From NCBI GenBank assembly GCA_964415085.1, contig CAYPYI010000003.1, positions 1 to 58,576 on the forward strand: DNA of 58,576 nt, in the 5' to 3' direction. The DNA is from CAYPYI01 sp964415085 (GTDB lineage: Bacteria > Bacillota > Clostridia > Tissierellales > Tissierellaceae). Under the pieces are notes generated by a model that was given only the letters and a program-made list of their open reading frames with translations, was not told where the DNA came from and ran no database searches. Within the stretch, counting starts at the first letter, position 1; each line of letters opens with the position of its first letter. Of the stretch, positions 37,145 to 46,456 are shown in pieces. The position numbers and the translations under genes are program-made.

Positions 37145-37399
37145 ATGTTATTTCAAAGAAAAATTGATAAGATACAAGAATTATCAAAAGAAAAAAAGGA
37201 AACTGAGAATGAAGAACAATTTCAACAGTTAGAAGATTGGGAGTATGATAGTTATAATCCATACGATCACTTAGAAGCAGATTATGAAGAAGAACTGTCT
37301 AGAAAAGATATATTTGTTCTTATATTATCAGCTTTTATAGCCTTTAGTCCTATATTTATAGTACTAATTTCAATTTTAGTCTTAGTTTATTTTATATGA
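37145..37399 (+). CDS. Small membrane protein of unknown function
   Basis: 84 aa. The N-terminal 55 residues are highly charged, ending in an acidic patch (LEADYEEELSRKD). One C-terminal membrane segment follows (LILSAFIAFSPIFIVLISIL). I do not recognise the family. It has its own promoter (37088), a Shine-Dalgarno site (AAAGGA) and its own terminator, so it is probably a real gene. Topology is likely N-terminus in the cytoplasm. Confidence 0.65.
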   Translation: MLFQRKIDKIQELSKEKKETENEEQFQQLEDWEYDSYNPYDHLEADYEEELSRKDIFVLILSAFIAFSPIFIVLISILVLVYFI

Positions 37400-37407
37400 A
37401 AATATTT

Positions 37408-37440
37408 AATGTAGAAGGTATTTATACCTTCTACATTTTT
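37408..37440 (+). terminator. Terminator after the 84-aa membrane protein
   Basis: AATGTAGAAGGTA (37408-37420) pairs with TACCTTCTACATT (37425-37437), then T's. Perfect 13-bp stem. Confidence 0.9.
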
Positions 37441-37497
37441 ATATATATTTAATTGGGTAAATTAGGTATATATGTAACTAGTTTTAGGAGGGATATT

Positions 37498-38220
37498 ATG
37501 ACAATTGCAGCATTTTTTGACATTGATGGAACAATATTTAGAAATTCATTAATGATAGAACATTTTAAGAAGCTTGTTAGTTTCGAAGTAATAGATCCCA
37601 TTATATGGCATACAAAAATTAAAGGGCCATATAAAGAATGGGAGAAAAGATATGGTGATTTTGAAGAGTACTTAGAAATACTAGCAAAAGTGTACTTGGA
37701 AGAATTAAAAGGCATAGATAAGTCATATATTGAGTTTATAGCAGCACATGTAATAGATGTTAATGGGGATATGGTTTATAAATACTCAAGAGAAAGAATA
37801 AAATGGCATCAAGAACAAGGACATAAAGTATTTTTTATATCAGGAAGCCCAGATTTTTTAGTTGAAGAGATGGCAAAAAAGTATAAGGCTGATGAATTCA
37901 AAGGCACCGTATATTGTGTAGATGAAGAAAATAAATTTACTGGTGAGATTATACAAATGTGGGATTCAGTAAGTAAACAAAGAACCTTAAATGAGTTAAT
38001 TAATAAGTATGATATTGATTTAGAAAAAAGTTATGCTTATGGTGATACAACAGGAGATTTATCTATGCTTAGAATGATGGGAAATCCAGTTGCAATTAAT
38101 CCTAATATGGAACTTATTGATTGTATTAGAAAAGATGAAATTCTAAAAGATAAAGCAAGTATAATAGTAGAGAGAAAAAATGTTATATATTCTTTAAATG
38201 CAGATGTAAAGACATTATAA
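37498..38220 (+). CDS. HAD-IB family phosphatase
   Basis: 240-aa phosphatase of HAD subfamily IB (the SerB-like group). Motif I is FFDIDGTIFRNS (nucleophile and acid aspartates), motif II FFISGSPD, and motif III/IV YGDTTGDLSML. Some relatives dephosphorylate phosphoserine or phosphocholine-type substrates; the target here is unknown. ATG 37498 follows GGAGGG; an in-frame ATG 45 nt earlier lacks a ribosome-binding site. Confidence 0.85.
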   Translation: MTIAAFFDIDGTIFRNSLMIEHFKKLVSFEVIDPIIWHTKIKGPYKEWEKRYGDFEEYLEILAKVYLEELKGIDKSYIEFIAAHVIDVNGDMVYKYSRERIKWHQEQGHKVFFISGSPDFLVEEMAKKYKADEFKGTVYCVDEENKFTGEIIQMWDSVSKQRTLNELINKYDIDLEKSYAYGDTTGDLSMLRMMGNPVAINPNMELIDCIRKDEILKDKASIIVERKNVIYSLNADVKTL

Positions 38221-38235
38221 AAAAACCAAATCGAT

Positions 38236-38269
38236 GTAGACCTCAATCTATAATTAGATTGAGGTCTAC
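38236..38269. terminator. Convergent hairpin between the HAD gene and the helicase gene
   Basis: GTAGACCTCAATCTA and TAGATTGAGGTCTAC form a perfect 15-bp stem with a TAAT loop between two convergent genes. There is no T tract directly after it on the + strand; on the minus strand a T-rich stretch follows a few bases later. Probably a bidirectional terminator. Confidence 0.6.
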
Positions 38270-38279
38270 TATCAAAGGT

Positions 38280-40139
38280 TTATTTACTTTTTACTATATC
38301 TCTTAGTTCTTTTAAGAAGAGTGATTCATCAACACTTTCATATGACGAATATCTATATGTTACTAAATTTAAATATTTCTTAGCACGAGTCATAGCTACA
38401 TAAAACAATCTACGCTCTTCTTCTAAAGATAAGGTATCAGAATCGTCTATATAAGACTCATTTGGGAATTCACTATTTATTAAATCTATAATATAAACAT
38501 TTTCAAACTCTAACCCTTTTGAGGAGTGTACAGTTGTTAATGTAATACCTTCATTATTTTTGCTAGATTTAATTGAGTAGTTTTTTAGTTCGGTTATTTT
38601 AGATTCTAACTCATCAAAATTTTTAATATCTTTTGATATTAGTTTGATATTATTCAAAATAGTAATTAAACTAGAATAATTAGCACCAGTAAAGTTGGAA
38701 TTTTCTTTTAGAAAGTCTTTATACCCTAATTCATGTTCAATTAAATCTATTGCTGAATATGGATTAAGTTTTTCAAGTTTTTTAAAATCCATTTTCAAAA
38801 CTCTGATTCTTCTTTTATCAATTTCCCTTATATCAGGATGCTCTAAAAGCCTATCAAATACATTTTGGTTAGGATTAAGCTTGTTTATAAAATTCATCTG
38901 TTTTTTAGAAATAAAAGCATTTGTTTTATAATATATATCATAAAAAAGCATTAAATTTGATTGATCCTTAGAAAATTCAATAAATTTATATAAATCTGTA
39001 AGAATCCAATGATTGAAAAACTTGAAGTTTATATCTTTTATAACAAAAGGTATATTATTATTTTTTAATTCATTAATCATACCAATGGAACTTATATTGT
39101 TTCTATAAAGAATAGCAGTAGAATTAATATCCAAATTATTTTTTTTAATATCATTTAGAATATATGAATACTGATCAAAATTATTTTCAAGTTTGGCAAT
39201 AATAGGTGCTTTAAACGAATCATTATCAGTATTTATATTTTTTTCAAATCTTTCTTTATTACTTTTAATAAACTCATTACTAAAAGTTACTATATTTTGA
39301 GTTGACCTAAAATTTTTATCCATATAGAATTTTTTTAACGATGGGTATTCTTTTTCAAGTTTTAATAACTCCTCGGGATTGGCTCCTCTAAATCCATATA
39401 TACACTGGTCATCATCAGCAACAACAAATAGATTATTATTTGGATATGCTACTTTTTTTATTATTTCAAATTGAAGTTTACATGTATCCTGACCCTCATC
39501 TACTTGAATATACTGAAATTGATTCCTATAAAGTTTTAGTAATTCTTCATCTTTATTTAATATATTTAGTGCATGTGTTAGCATATCATCAAAGTCTATT
39601 AAATTATTTTCTCTTTTAAATTTTTCGTAATCCAAATATATATTCTTGAAAAATGGTATTGTTGAAGTGTTATATTTTATGAAATCATCAACTAACATCA
39701 TCATATTTTTAATATAACCTATATCATTTAGCAAAGTATCCATATTATCTTCTGAAATTCTTTTATTGTTATACTTAAAATATATATCTTCTATAATATT
39801 ATATTTATTATGTTTTTCATTTCTATCTTCTATTAAAGTATATCGGATATTTGTTTTTGATGAGTATCTTCTAACTATACTATAAGCAAATGAATGAATT
39901 GTGGCAAAAAATGGTGAAGAAACGTTAAAAGTATTTATAAATCTTTTTTGCATATCTATAGTAGATGATTTACTAAAAGTTATAGATAATATATTTTTAG
40001 GATTAATATTGTGTTGATCTATAAGATTAAAAGCTCTATTTATTAAAACTGTTGTTTTACCCGATCCAGGAACAGCTAGAACTAAACAAGGACCTTCAAC
40101 ATGATTTATAGCATCTAATTGTTCTTTTGTAAGTTTCAA
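38280..40139 (-). CDS. UvrD/Rep-family DNA helicase (SF1)
   Basis: Superfamily 1A helicase, 619 aa. The motifs in order are: Q-motif LTKEQLDAINH, Walker A VPGSGKTT, Ia ITFSKSS, II VDEGQDT, III ADDDQCIYGFRGA, V TVHSSKGLEFENV and VI VAMTRAKKYL. It is shorter than PcrA/UvrD (about 700-750 aa), so it is probably a distinct UvrD-like helicase in repair rather than PcrA itself. It is transcribed alone and convergent with the HAD gene. AGGAGG is upstream of the start. Confidence 0.9.
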   Translation of the reverse strand: MKLTKEQLDAINHVEGPCLVLAVPGSGKTTVLINRAFNLIDQHNINPKNILSITFSKSSTIDMQKRFINTFNVSSPFFATIHSFAYSIVRRYSSKTNIRYTLIEDRNEKHNKYNIIEDIYFKYNNKRISEDNMDTLLNDIGYIKNMMMLVDDFIKYNTSTIPFFKNIYLDYEKFKRENNLIDFDDMLTHALNILNKDEELLKLYRNQFQYIQVDEGQDTCKLQFEIIKKVAYPNNNLFVVADDDQCIYGFRGANPEELLKLEKEYPSLKKFYMDKNFRSTQNIVTFSNEFIKSNKERFEKNINTDNDSFKAPIIAKLENNFDQYSYILNDIKKNNLDINSTAILYRNNISSIGMINELKNNNIPFVIKDINFKFFNHWILTDLYKFIEFSKDQSNLMLFYDIYYKTNAFISKKQMNFINKLNPNQNVFDRLLEHPDIREIDKRRIRVLKMDFKKLEKLNPYSAIDLIEHELGYKDFLKENSNFTGANYSSLITILNNIKLISKDIKNFDELESKITELKNYSIKSSKNNEGITLTTVHSSKGLEFENVYIIDLINSEFPNESYIDDSDTLSLEEERRLFYVAMTRAKKYLNLVTYRYSSYESVDESLFLKELRDIVKSK

Positions 40140-40237
40140 AATAATTCCTCCTAAATTGATCTTGAAAAGTATATTATATCATATGTTTGTAATTAGTGAA
40201 ATTAGGATATAAATAGAGTAAAGCAAGGTGGTGGGAA

Positions 40238-40801
40238 ATGAAAACAATAAATAGGTTTGATGATTATTTTATTTATATATTTAATGATAAACTAAAATCA
40301 AAAACTTTAGATAAATTTATGTATAATATTACAGATGTTGGAGGAGCAATAGGAACAAGTATAGTTGCAATAATTATTTTCCTTGTGGGACTAAAATTAA
40401 AAAATGGATATGAATTTATAGGACTAGAAGTTTTACTTTCCTTAGGTATAACACAGATAATTGTACAAATATTAAAAAGAACAGTAAAAAGAACTAGACC
40501 TTATGATGCAAGAGATAGAATAAATACTTTTGACATAAAGTTACCTGATTATTCTTTTCCATCAGGTCATACAACTGCAAGTTTTACACTTGCAACTGTG
40601 TTAAGTCTAAATAATGGTCTATGGATTATACCATCATATATATATGCCGGTATAATAGGGATTTCTAGAGTATATCTTGGGGTTCATTATCCATCAGATG
40701 TTTTATTTGGTATGGTTTTTGGAATAACTTCATCTATAATAATTCACTATTATATATTTGAGAAAGTTTTATTTTTTATAAAATCATTTATTTTAATATA
40801 A
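40238..40801 (+). CDS. PAP2-family membrane phosphatase (second copy)
   Basis: 187-aa PAP2 phosphatase with KRTVKRTRPYDARD, FPSGHTTASF and SRVYLGVHYPSD. It has about five membrane segments. It differs clearly from the PAP2 protein at 5881, so the two are not a recent duplication. AAGGTGG precedes the ATG. The substrate is unknown; undecaprenyl pyrophosphate recycling is possible. Confidence 0.87.
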   Translation: MKTINRFDDYFIYIFNDKLKSKTLDKFMYNITDVGGAIGTSIVAIIIFLVGLKLKNGYEFIGLEVLLSLGITQIIVQILKRTVKRTRPYDARDRINTFDIKLPDYSFPSGHTTASFTLATVLSLNNGLWIIPSYIYAGIIGISRVYLGVHYPSDVLFGMVFGITSSIIIHYYIFEKVLFFIKSFILI

Positions 40802-40818
40802 TAATGGAGGGGTAAAAT

Positions 40819-41634
40819 ATGACAATGAATAATTTTTTAAGAAATCGTGAATCTATAAGATACTTTAGGGAGAAAAAAATTCCTTTTAAAGAAATAGGTA
40901 AGATTGAAATAGTTTTAGACTATATAGCAACTGAAACTGAGGGGCTTGGACTGAAATTCTGGTTATATGAAAATGGAGAAAATCTATATAATAAGTTAGA
41001 TGGTCATGCAGGTTATGGAGGAGTTATGATTAAATCACCTCATTATATTGTAATTGAAAGAGAAGATAATAGTGAGTTAAGAATGATAGAAAGCGCTTAT
41101 TATACAGAAGAAATGATAACAAAGCTACAAGAAATAGGTATAGATACTTGTTGGGTAAGTTTAAATGGTGTAGATAAAGATTTACAAAAATCTGTTTTTG
41201 GAGACGATATAAAAGAGATTGATCATATAGTAGCTATAGGTTACGGTGAAGCTGGTTGGGCTTTTGATGGGAGACGTGAATCCAAGAGAAAACCTGTAGA
41301 AGAAATAGTTTTTTTAGATGAGCTAGGGAAAGAAATAACACATGATTATCTTGTAAAAAGAGGTTTGGAGGATGTATTTTACTATGGAAGCTTTGCCCCA
41401 AGTAATAAGAATTTACAACCTTGGAGATTTGTAATTAAAGATGAAAAACTAGTTTTATATGCGACATATGATAATTGGGAAGACTTTATATTAATAGATA
41501 TGGGTATAATAATGTATTATTTCCAATATTTAATAAGAAGTCAGGGTATAGAATGTAAATGGGATGTAGATATAAAAGATGAATTTATAAAAGATGGTAA
41601 TAAATATAGAGAAATAGGAACAATTTGTATATAA
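40819..41634 (+). CDS. Nitroreductase-family flavoprotein
   Basis: 271-aa FMN-type nitroreductase fold protein. The N-terminal LRNRESIRYFREKKI is the family opening, and GSFAPSNKNLQPWRF in the second half is the usual flavin/phosphate motif. The rearranged order, with this motif near residue 197, fits the putative TM nitroreductase subgroup of clostridia. The substrate is unknown. It starts 17 nt after the PAP2 gene. Confidence 0.82.
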   Translation: MTMNNFLRNRESIRYFREKKIPFKEIGKIEIVLDYIATETEGLGLKFWLYENGENLYNKLDGHAGYGGVMIKSPHYIVIEREDNSELRMIESAYYTEEMITKLQEIGIDTCWVSLNGVDKDLQKSVFGDDIKEIDHIVAIGYGEAGWAFDGRRESKRKPVEEIVFLDELGKEITHDYLVKRGLEDVFYYGSFAPSNKNLQPWRFVIKDEKLVLYATYDNWEDFILIDMGIIMYYFQYLIRSQGIECKWDVDIKDEFIKDGNKYREIGTICI

Positions 41635-41653
41635 AACGTATAAAAAAAGCAGG

Positions 41654-41689
41654 AAAGATATACCACTATACAGGGGTATATCTTTTTTT
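41654..41689 (+). terminator. Terminator after the nitroreductase gene
   Basis: AAAGATATACC (41654-41664) pairs with GGTATATCTTT (41675-41685), perfect 11-bp stem, then T's. Confidence 0.85.
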
Positions 41690-41729
41690 GTGAACATGCT
41701 AAAACAGGTAAATTTTTCATTGAAAAATG

Positions 41730-41758
41730 TTGACAATGGCTATTAATTATCATATAAT
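41730..41758 (+). promoter_or_regulatory. Promoter of the P1B-type ATPase gene
   Basis: Full consensus: TTGACA (41730-41735), 17-nt spacer, TATAAT (41753-41758). It is a strong promoter that is presumably held off by a repressor at the operator just downstream. Confidence 0.85.
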
Positions 41759-41769
41759 ACAATTGAACG

Positions 41770-41787
41770 TATGAACAGACGTTCATA
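41770..41787 (+). promoter_or_regulatory. ArsR/SmtB-type operator
   Basis: TATGAAC-AGAC-GTTCATA is a perfect 7+7 palindrome, 12 nt after the -10 and so at or just past the transcription start. It resembles the operators of SmtB/CadC/CzrA metal-sensing repressors, which leave the DNA when Zn or Cd binds. No repressor gene lies in the window. Confidence 0.7.
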
Positions 41788-41804
41788 TGATAGGAGGAGA
41801 TAAG

Positions 41805-44660
41805 ATGATATCAATTGTATTTAAATTAAATGGTCTTGATTGTGCAAGCTGTGCCAATAAAATTAAAGTTGCAACTGAAAAACAAGATAATGTTTTATCT
41901 GCAAACTTAGATTTTGTTACTAGCAAGTTTACAGTTAAGCTAGATAGTATAGATAGTGAAGAAGAATTTATAAATAAGATTAAAGAAATAGTTTATACTT
42001 ATGAAGAAGATGTTATTGTTGAGGTATTATCCGTAGATAACAAAGAAAATAAAATAAATAAATTAACTCTTGAGTTAGATGGTTTAGACTGTGCAGGATG
42101 TGCAGGAGAAATAACAGATTTTACTAAGGATTTATCTGGTGTAGAAGACGTTAATTTGAACTTTGTTACTAAGAAGATGGAAGTATCAATTAAAGATAAG
42201 AATGAAAAAGCAAAGATAAAGAAAGATATTATAGAAAAAATGAAACAACTAGAACCTAATGTTGTGGTTAAAGAAATTCAAAATAATAAGTTAGATAAAA
42301 AAATAGTTTTAGAATTAGATGGACTAGATTGTGCAGGCTGTGCGGATAATATAGTTGAGTATACTAAAACACTTGAAAATGTTGAGTCAGTAGATTTAAA
42401 TTTTGTTAATAAGAAAATGACTATATCAACAAATGACTATAGTAAAAAGGCAATAATTGTAAAAAAAATTGTAGAGAAAATGAAACAATTAGAACCACAC
42501 GTTGAAGTGAAAGATCTATCAACTATTGAAAGAGTAGCTAAAAACACAAAAATCATATTAGAATTAGATGGTTTAGATTGTGCAGGCTGTGCAGATAATA
42601 TAGTTGAGTATACTAAAACTATTAAAGGAGTTAAAGAAGTAGATTTAAATTTTGTTAATAAAAAGATGAATATAGAATTAGAAGACATAAGACTAAAGAA
42701 TGAAGTTGTAGATTTAGTTACAGAAAAAATGAAACAATTAGAACCACATGTTAAAGTAAATGACTTAACCTCAGGAAAAGATAAAAAAGAACCTAAAGAA
42801 GTAAAAAGTAAATCACCATCTCAAAATAAGGATTTGCTAAGAATAATAATTGCAGGTATATTTTTTGCAATACCTTATGCATTAAAGCTAGAAGGTTCAG
42901 CTAGATTTATATCATTTTTAGTAAGTTATATCATAGTAGGAACAGATGTAATTTTAACGGCTATTAGAAATATAAAAGCTGGTAATGCAATGGATGAACA
43001 TTTCCTTATGACAGTGGCTACTATAGGTGCATTTATAATAGGAGAATACCCAGAAGGTGTAGCGGTAATGTTATTTTATCAATTAGGGGAATATTTCCAA
43101 GGAAGAGCAGTTAACCATTCAAGAAGTAGTATAAAAGCATTAATGGATATTAGACCAGATTATGCAAACTTGTTAATTGATGGTGAAGTTGTAGTAGTAG
43201 ATCCTGAGGATATAGAAATAGGAGACTATATTTTAATAAGACCTGGAGAAAAAGTTCCTTTAGATGGTATTGTAGTGGAAGGAAATTCAACACTAGATAC
43301 ATCTAATATAACAGGAGAGAGTGTTCCAAGAAGTATTAAAGAAGGAGAAGATTTAGTATCTGGTGTAGTAAACAATCAAGGAGTTTTAAAAGTTAAGGTT
43401 ACTAAAGAATTTGGTGATTCAACTATTGTTAAAATATTAGATTTAGTTGAAAATGCTTCAAGTAGAAAAGCACCAACTGAAAACTTTATAACTAAATTTT
43501 CAAGATACTACACTCCTATAGTAGTTTATGCAGCTTTAGCAATTGGTGTTATACCACCTTTATTATTTGGTGGTCAATGGGCAGATTGGGCATATAAAGC
43601 CTTCGTATTTTTAGTAATTTCTTGCCCATGTGCATTGGTAATTTCTATTCCTTTAGGATTTTTTGGAGGAATTGGAGCTGCAAGTAAAGAAGGTATTTTA
43701 ATAAAAGGTGGAAATTATTTAGAAGCTTTAAACGATATAGATACTGTTGTTTTTGATAAAACAGGAACAATAACAAAAGGTGTATTTAAAGTAACTGAAA
43801 TTAAGACTTACTCAGATTATAGCAAAGAGGATATATTAGAAATAGCAGCTTATGGTGAGGTCTATTCTAATCATCCAATAGGTGTATCAATAATATCTTC
43901 TTATGATAAGGAAATTGATAAAACTAGAATACAAGAATATGAAGAAATAGCGGGTAATGGAATAAAAGCTAAAATGGGAGATAGATATTTCTATTTAGGT
44001 AATAAATCCTTATTAGAAGGTAGAAGTATAAAAGTAAATGAGGAAGATTCTATAGGAACAGTTGTCTATATAGCAGAGGATAATAAGCATATAGGTACAA
44101 TAATAGTTTCAGATGAATTAAAAGATAATATTAAAGAGTCACTAGAAGAACTAAATAGTGTTGGTATTAAAAATACAATAATGTTATCAGGTGATAATAA
44201 AGAAACTGTAGAAAAAGTAGCTAAAGCTTCAGGAATTAATATAGCATATGGAGAATTACTACCTCAAGATAAGGTAGCTAAATTTGAAGAAATATTAAAA
44301 AATAAAGATCCTAAACATAAAGTAGCATTTGTTGGTGATGGTGTAAATGATGCTCCAGTTCTAGCAAGAGCAGATATTGGTATAGCAATGGGTGGACTAG
44401 GATCTGACGCAGCTATAGAAGCATCAGATATAGTAATAATGACAGATGAAATCCATAAAATATCAACAGGAATCAAAATTGCTAATAAGACTAAAAGAAT
44501 AGTTACGCAAAATATAATTTTAGCATTAGGAGTTAAATTTATAGTACTAGCCTTAGGTGTATTTGGTAAAGCAAGTATGTGGCAAGCTGTATTTGCTGAT
44601 GTGGGTGTATCTATAATTGCTATATTTAATTCAATAAGAGCTTTAAAAGTAGATAAATAG
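41805..44660 (+). CDS. P1B-type Zn/Cd-exporting ATPase with four metal-binding domains
   Basis: Heavy-metal ATPase, 951 aa. Four HMA domains lie at the N-terminus, with CxxC at C13/C16, C96/C99, C176/C179 and C259/C262. The last three are almost identical (DGLDCAGCA). The core has TGES, CPC (SCPCALVIS, about 606), DKTGT (about 651), SNHPIG and GDGVNDAP. The last helices carry Lys (LGVKF) and Asp (FADVG), the pattern of the Zn/Cd/Pb group (ZntA/CadA), not copper. One or two HMA domains are usual in this group. ATG 41805 follows AGGAGGAG; an in-frame ATG at 41787 overlaps the operator. Confidence 0.92.
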   Translation: MISIVFKLNGLDCASCANKIKVATEKQDNVLSANLDFVTSKFTVKLDSIDSEEEFINKIKEIVYTYEEDVIVEVLSVDNKENKINKLTLELDGLDCAGCAGEITDFTKDLSGVEDVNLNFVTKKMEVSIKDKNEKAKIKKDIIEKMKQLEPNVVVKEIQNNKLDKKIVLELDGLDCAGCADNIVEYTKTLENVESVDLNFVNKKMTISTNDYSKKAIIVKKIVEKMKQLEPHVEVKDLSTIERVAKNTKIILELDGLDCAGCADNIVEYTKTIKGVKEVDLNFVNKKMNIELEDIRLKNEVVDLVTEKMKQLEPHVKVNDLTSGKDKKEPKEVKSKSPSQNKDLLRIIIAGIFFAIPYALKLEGSARFISFLVSYIIVGTDVILTAIRNIKAGNAMDEHFLMTVATIGAFIIGEYPEGVAVMLFYQLGEYFQGRAVNHSRSSIKALMDIRPDYANLLIDGEVVVVDPEDIEIGDYILIRPGEKVPLDGIVVEGNSTLDTSNITGESVPRSIKEGEDLVSGVVNNQGVLKVKVTKEFGDSTIVKILDLVENASSRKAPTENFITKFSRYYTPIVVYAALAIGVIPPLLFGGQWADWAYKAFVFLVISCPCALVISIPLGFFGGIGAASKEGILIKGGNYLEALNDIDTVVFDKTGTITKGVFKVTEIKTYSDYSKEDILEIAAYGEVYSNHPIGVSIISSYDKEIDKTRIQEYEEIAGNGIKAKMGDRYFYLGNKSLLEGRSIKVNEEDSIGTVVYIAEDNKHIGTIIVSDELKDNIKESLEELNSVGIKNTIMLSGDNKETVEKVAKASGINIAYGELLPQDKVAKFEEILKNKDPKHKVAFVGDGVNDAPVLARADIGIAMGGLGSDAAIEASDIVIMTDEIHKISTGIKIANKTKRIVTQNIILALGVKFIVLALGVFGKASMWQAVFADVGVSIIAIFNSIRALKVDK
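42309..42370 (+). repeat. Duplicated HMA-domain segment, copy 1
   Basis: A 62-bp segment of the third metal-binding domain matches 42558-42619 in the fourth with only three differences. The offset is 249 nt (83 codons). This is a recent internal duplication within the ATPase gene. Confidence 0.85.
42558..42619 (+). repeat. Duplicated HMA-domain segment, copy 2
   Basis: Second copy of the 62-bp segment at 42309-42370, with three base differences, encoding the CxxC region of the fourth metal-binding domain. Confidence 0.85.
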
Positions 44661-44670
44661 AAATAAATTA

Positions 44671-44699
44671 AAAGATGGATAATTTTATCCATCTTTTTT
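44671..44699 (+). terminator. Terminator after the P1B ATPase gene
   Basis: AAAGATGGATAA (44671-44682) pairs with TTATCCATCTTT (44685-44696), then T's. Confidence 0.85.
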
Positions 44700-44760
44700 G
44701 TTATATATTTATAAATTTTTATAAGCAAATAGGGTATACTTATAGTGGAGGTTGATTAGA

Positions 44761-45687
44761 ATGAATGAAAATAACCAAAAAAGAAATAATTATATAGTAT
44801 TAGGTGAAGCAAGTTATATAAATGGAGAAAAAGAAAAAGCTATTGAGTTTTATAAAAAAGCACTAGAATATGATGCAGATAATGATATAGATATATATTT
44901 TAACTTAGCAATAATATATGATGAACTTGATTTAGTAGATGAATCAATTAACTCATATCAAAAAATAATAGACTTAGATGAAAAACAAGCAGGTGCATTT
45001 TATGGAAAAGCAATAATGCTTGAAAGAAAAGGTTTAATAGATGAAGCCCTTGATAACTATTTACAAGCTATAGAAATAGATCCTAAATATGATAGGGCAT
45101 ATTATTTTGCGGCAAATCTTTATGATATAAAAGGAGATTTTGATAATGCTATTAAATATTACGAAAAAGTGTTAGAACTTAAACCTGATGATTATCATGC
45201 TTATAATAATCTAGGATCAATTTATGAAGAGATGAAAGAATATAAAAAAGCATATTATAATTTAATTGAAAGTATAAAGATAGAAGATAAATTTTATAAA
45301 TCACAATTTAATATAGGAGTTGTTCTTGAAAGATTAAACCAAAGTAACAAAGCATTAAGATATTATGAAAAGGCTATTAAGTTAAACGATAAATACTATT
45401 ATTCATATTTAAACATTTCGAGTATTTTTATAAAAAATAAAAATTATGAAAAAGCTATAGATGTTTTAACAAAAGGAATTAATAAAAATCCTGATGCAAG
45501 TGATTTATATTATAATAGGTCTTGTTGTTACTCTATATTAAATATGATAGAATTAGCATTAGCAGATATGAAAACATCTTTGATGATCGATAAAAATCTT
45601 TTAGAGTGGTATAAAAAAGATAAAGACTTTGAAATAATAAGAGATAATAAGATGTTTAATGAGATTATACAAATGTACGAGGAGTGA
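44761..45687 (+). CDS. Tetratricopeptide-repeat protein
   Basis: 308-aa soluble protein made almost wholly of TPR units of 34 residues, about eight of them, each with the usual pattern such as AIEFYKKALEYDADN and ALDNYLQAIEIDPKYDRAYY. TPR arrays mediate protein binding; no enzymatic domain or signal peptide is seen. ATG 44761 is 9 nt after GGAGG; the TTG 9 nt upstream abuts that site. It runs into map, with which it may be cotranscribed. Confidence 0.85.
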   Translation: MNENNQKRNNYIVLGEASYINGEKEKAIEFYKKALEYDADNDIDIYFNLAIIYDELDLVDESINSYQKIIDLDEKQAGAFYGKAIMLERKGLIDEALDNYLQAIEIDPKYDRAYYFAANLYDIKGDFDNAIKYYEKVLELKPDDYHAYNNLGSIYEEMKEYKKAYYNLIESIKIEDKFYKSQFNIGVVLERLNQSNKALRYYEKAIKLNDKYYYSYLNISSIFIKNKNYEKAIDVLTKGINKNPDASDLYYNRSCCYSILNMIELALADMKTSLMIDKNLLEWYKKDKDFEIIRDNKMFNEIIQMYEE

Positions 45688-45697
45688 TTTTAAAAAG

Positions 45698-46456
45698 ATG
45701 GTAATTATAAAAACAAAAGAACAAATAGAAATGATGAAAGAAGCTGGTGAGATATTAGCAGAAGTTCATAGAAATATAAAAGAAATGATAAAGCCTGGTG
45801 TAACTACTATGGAAATAGATAATTTAGTAGAAGAAATACTAAAAGAAAAAGGTGCTACGGCTGAACAAAAGGGATATCATGGATATGAATATGCTACATG
45901 TGCTTCTATAAATGATGAAATATGTCATGGATTTCCTAGAAATGAGCCATTAAATGAAGGAGATATAGTTACCATTGATATGGTAGTAAATTATAATGGA
46001 TGGTTAGCAGACTCAGCATGGAGCTATGCTGTAGGTGAGATATCAGAAGAAGCTGAAAATTTAATGGAAGTGACAAAAAAAGCTTTATATTTAGGAATAG
46101 AACAAGCAAAAGTGGGTAATAGATTAGGAGATATAGGTCATGCTATACAATCATATGTAGAGTCTAAAGGCTATTCTGTTGTAAGAGACTTTGTGGGACA
46201 TGGGATAGGTCAAAATATGCATGAAGATCCACAAGTGCTTCATTATGGAAGGGCTGGTAGGGGGTTAAGACTTCAAGAAGGTATGACTCTTACTATAGAA
46301 CCTATGATAAATATTGGAACATATAAAACTACAATGGATGATAATGGTTGGACAGCTAGAAGTTTAGATGGATCATTATCAGCACAATATGAACACACAT
46401 TAGCTATTACAGAAGATGGTCCTATAATATTAACAGATCAAGGAGAGGGTTATTAA
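45698..46456 (+). CDS. map: Methionine aminopeptidase, type I
   Basis: Removes the initiator methionine from new proteins. Metal ligands are the aspartates in TIDMVVNYNGWLADSAW, the histidine in FVGHGIGQNMHEDP and the glutamates in LTIEPMI and QYEHTLAIT. The 252-aa form has no zinc-finger N-terminus. ATG 45698 gives MVIIKTKEQIEMMKEAG, the usual start, but the GAGGAG is 13 nt away, slightly far. It overlaps the next gene by one base. Confidence 0.93.
   Translation: MVIIKTKEQIEMMKEAGEILAEVHRNIKEMIKPGVTTMEIDNLVEEILKEKGATAEQKGYHGYEYATCASINDEICHGFPRNEPLNEGDIVTIDMVVNYNGWLADSAWSYAVGEISEEAENLMEVTKKALYLGIEQAKVGNRLGDIGHAIQSYVESKGYSVVRDFVGHGIGQNMHEDPQVLHYGRAGRGLRLQEGMTLTIEPMINIGTYKTTMDDNGWTARSLDGSLSAQYEHTLAITEDGPIILTDQGEGY

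Noticed and set aside
5881..40801. The two PAP2 genes as a recent duplication
   Set aside because: Outside the catalytic motifs their sequences differ throughout, and they lie 34 kb apart in unrelated contexts.
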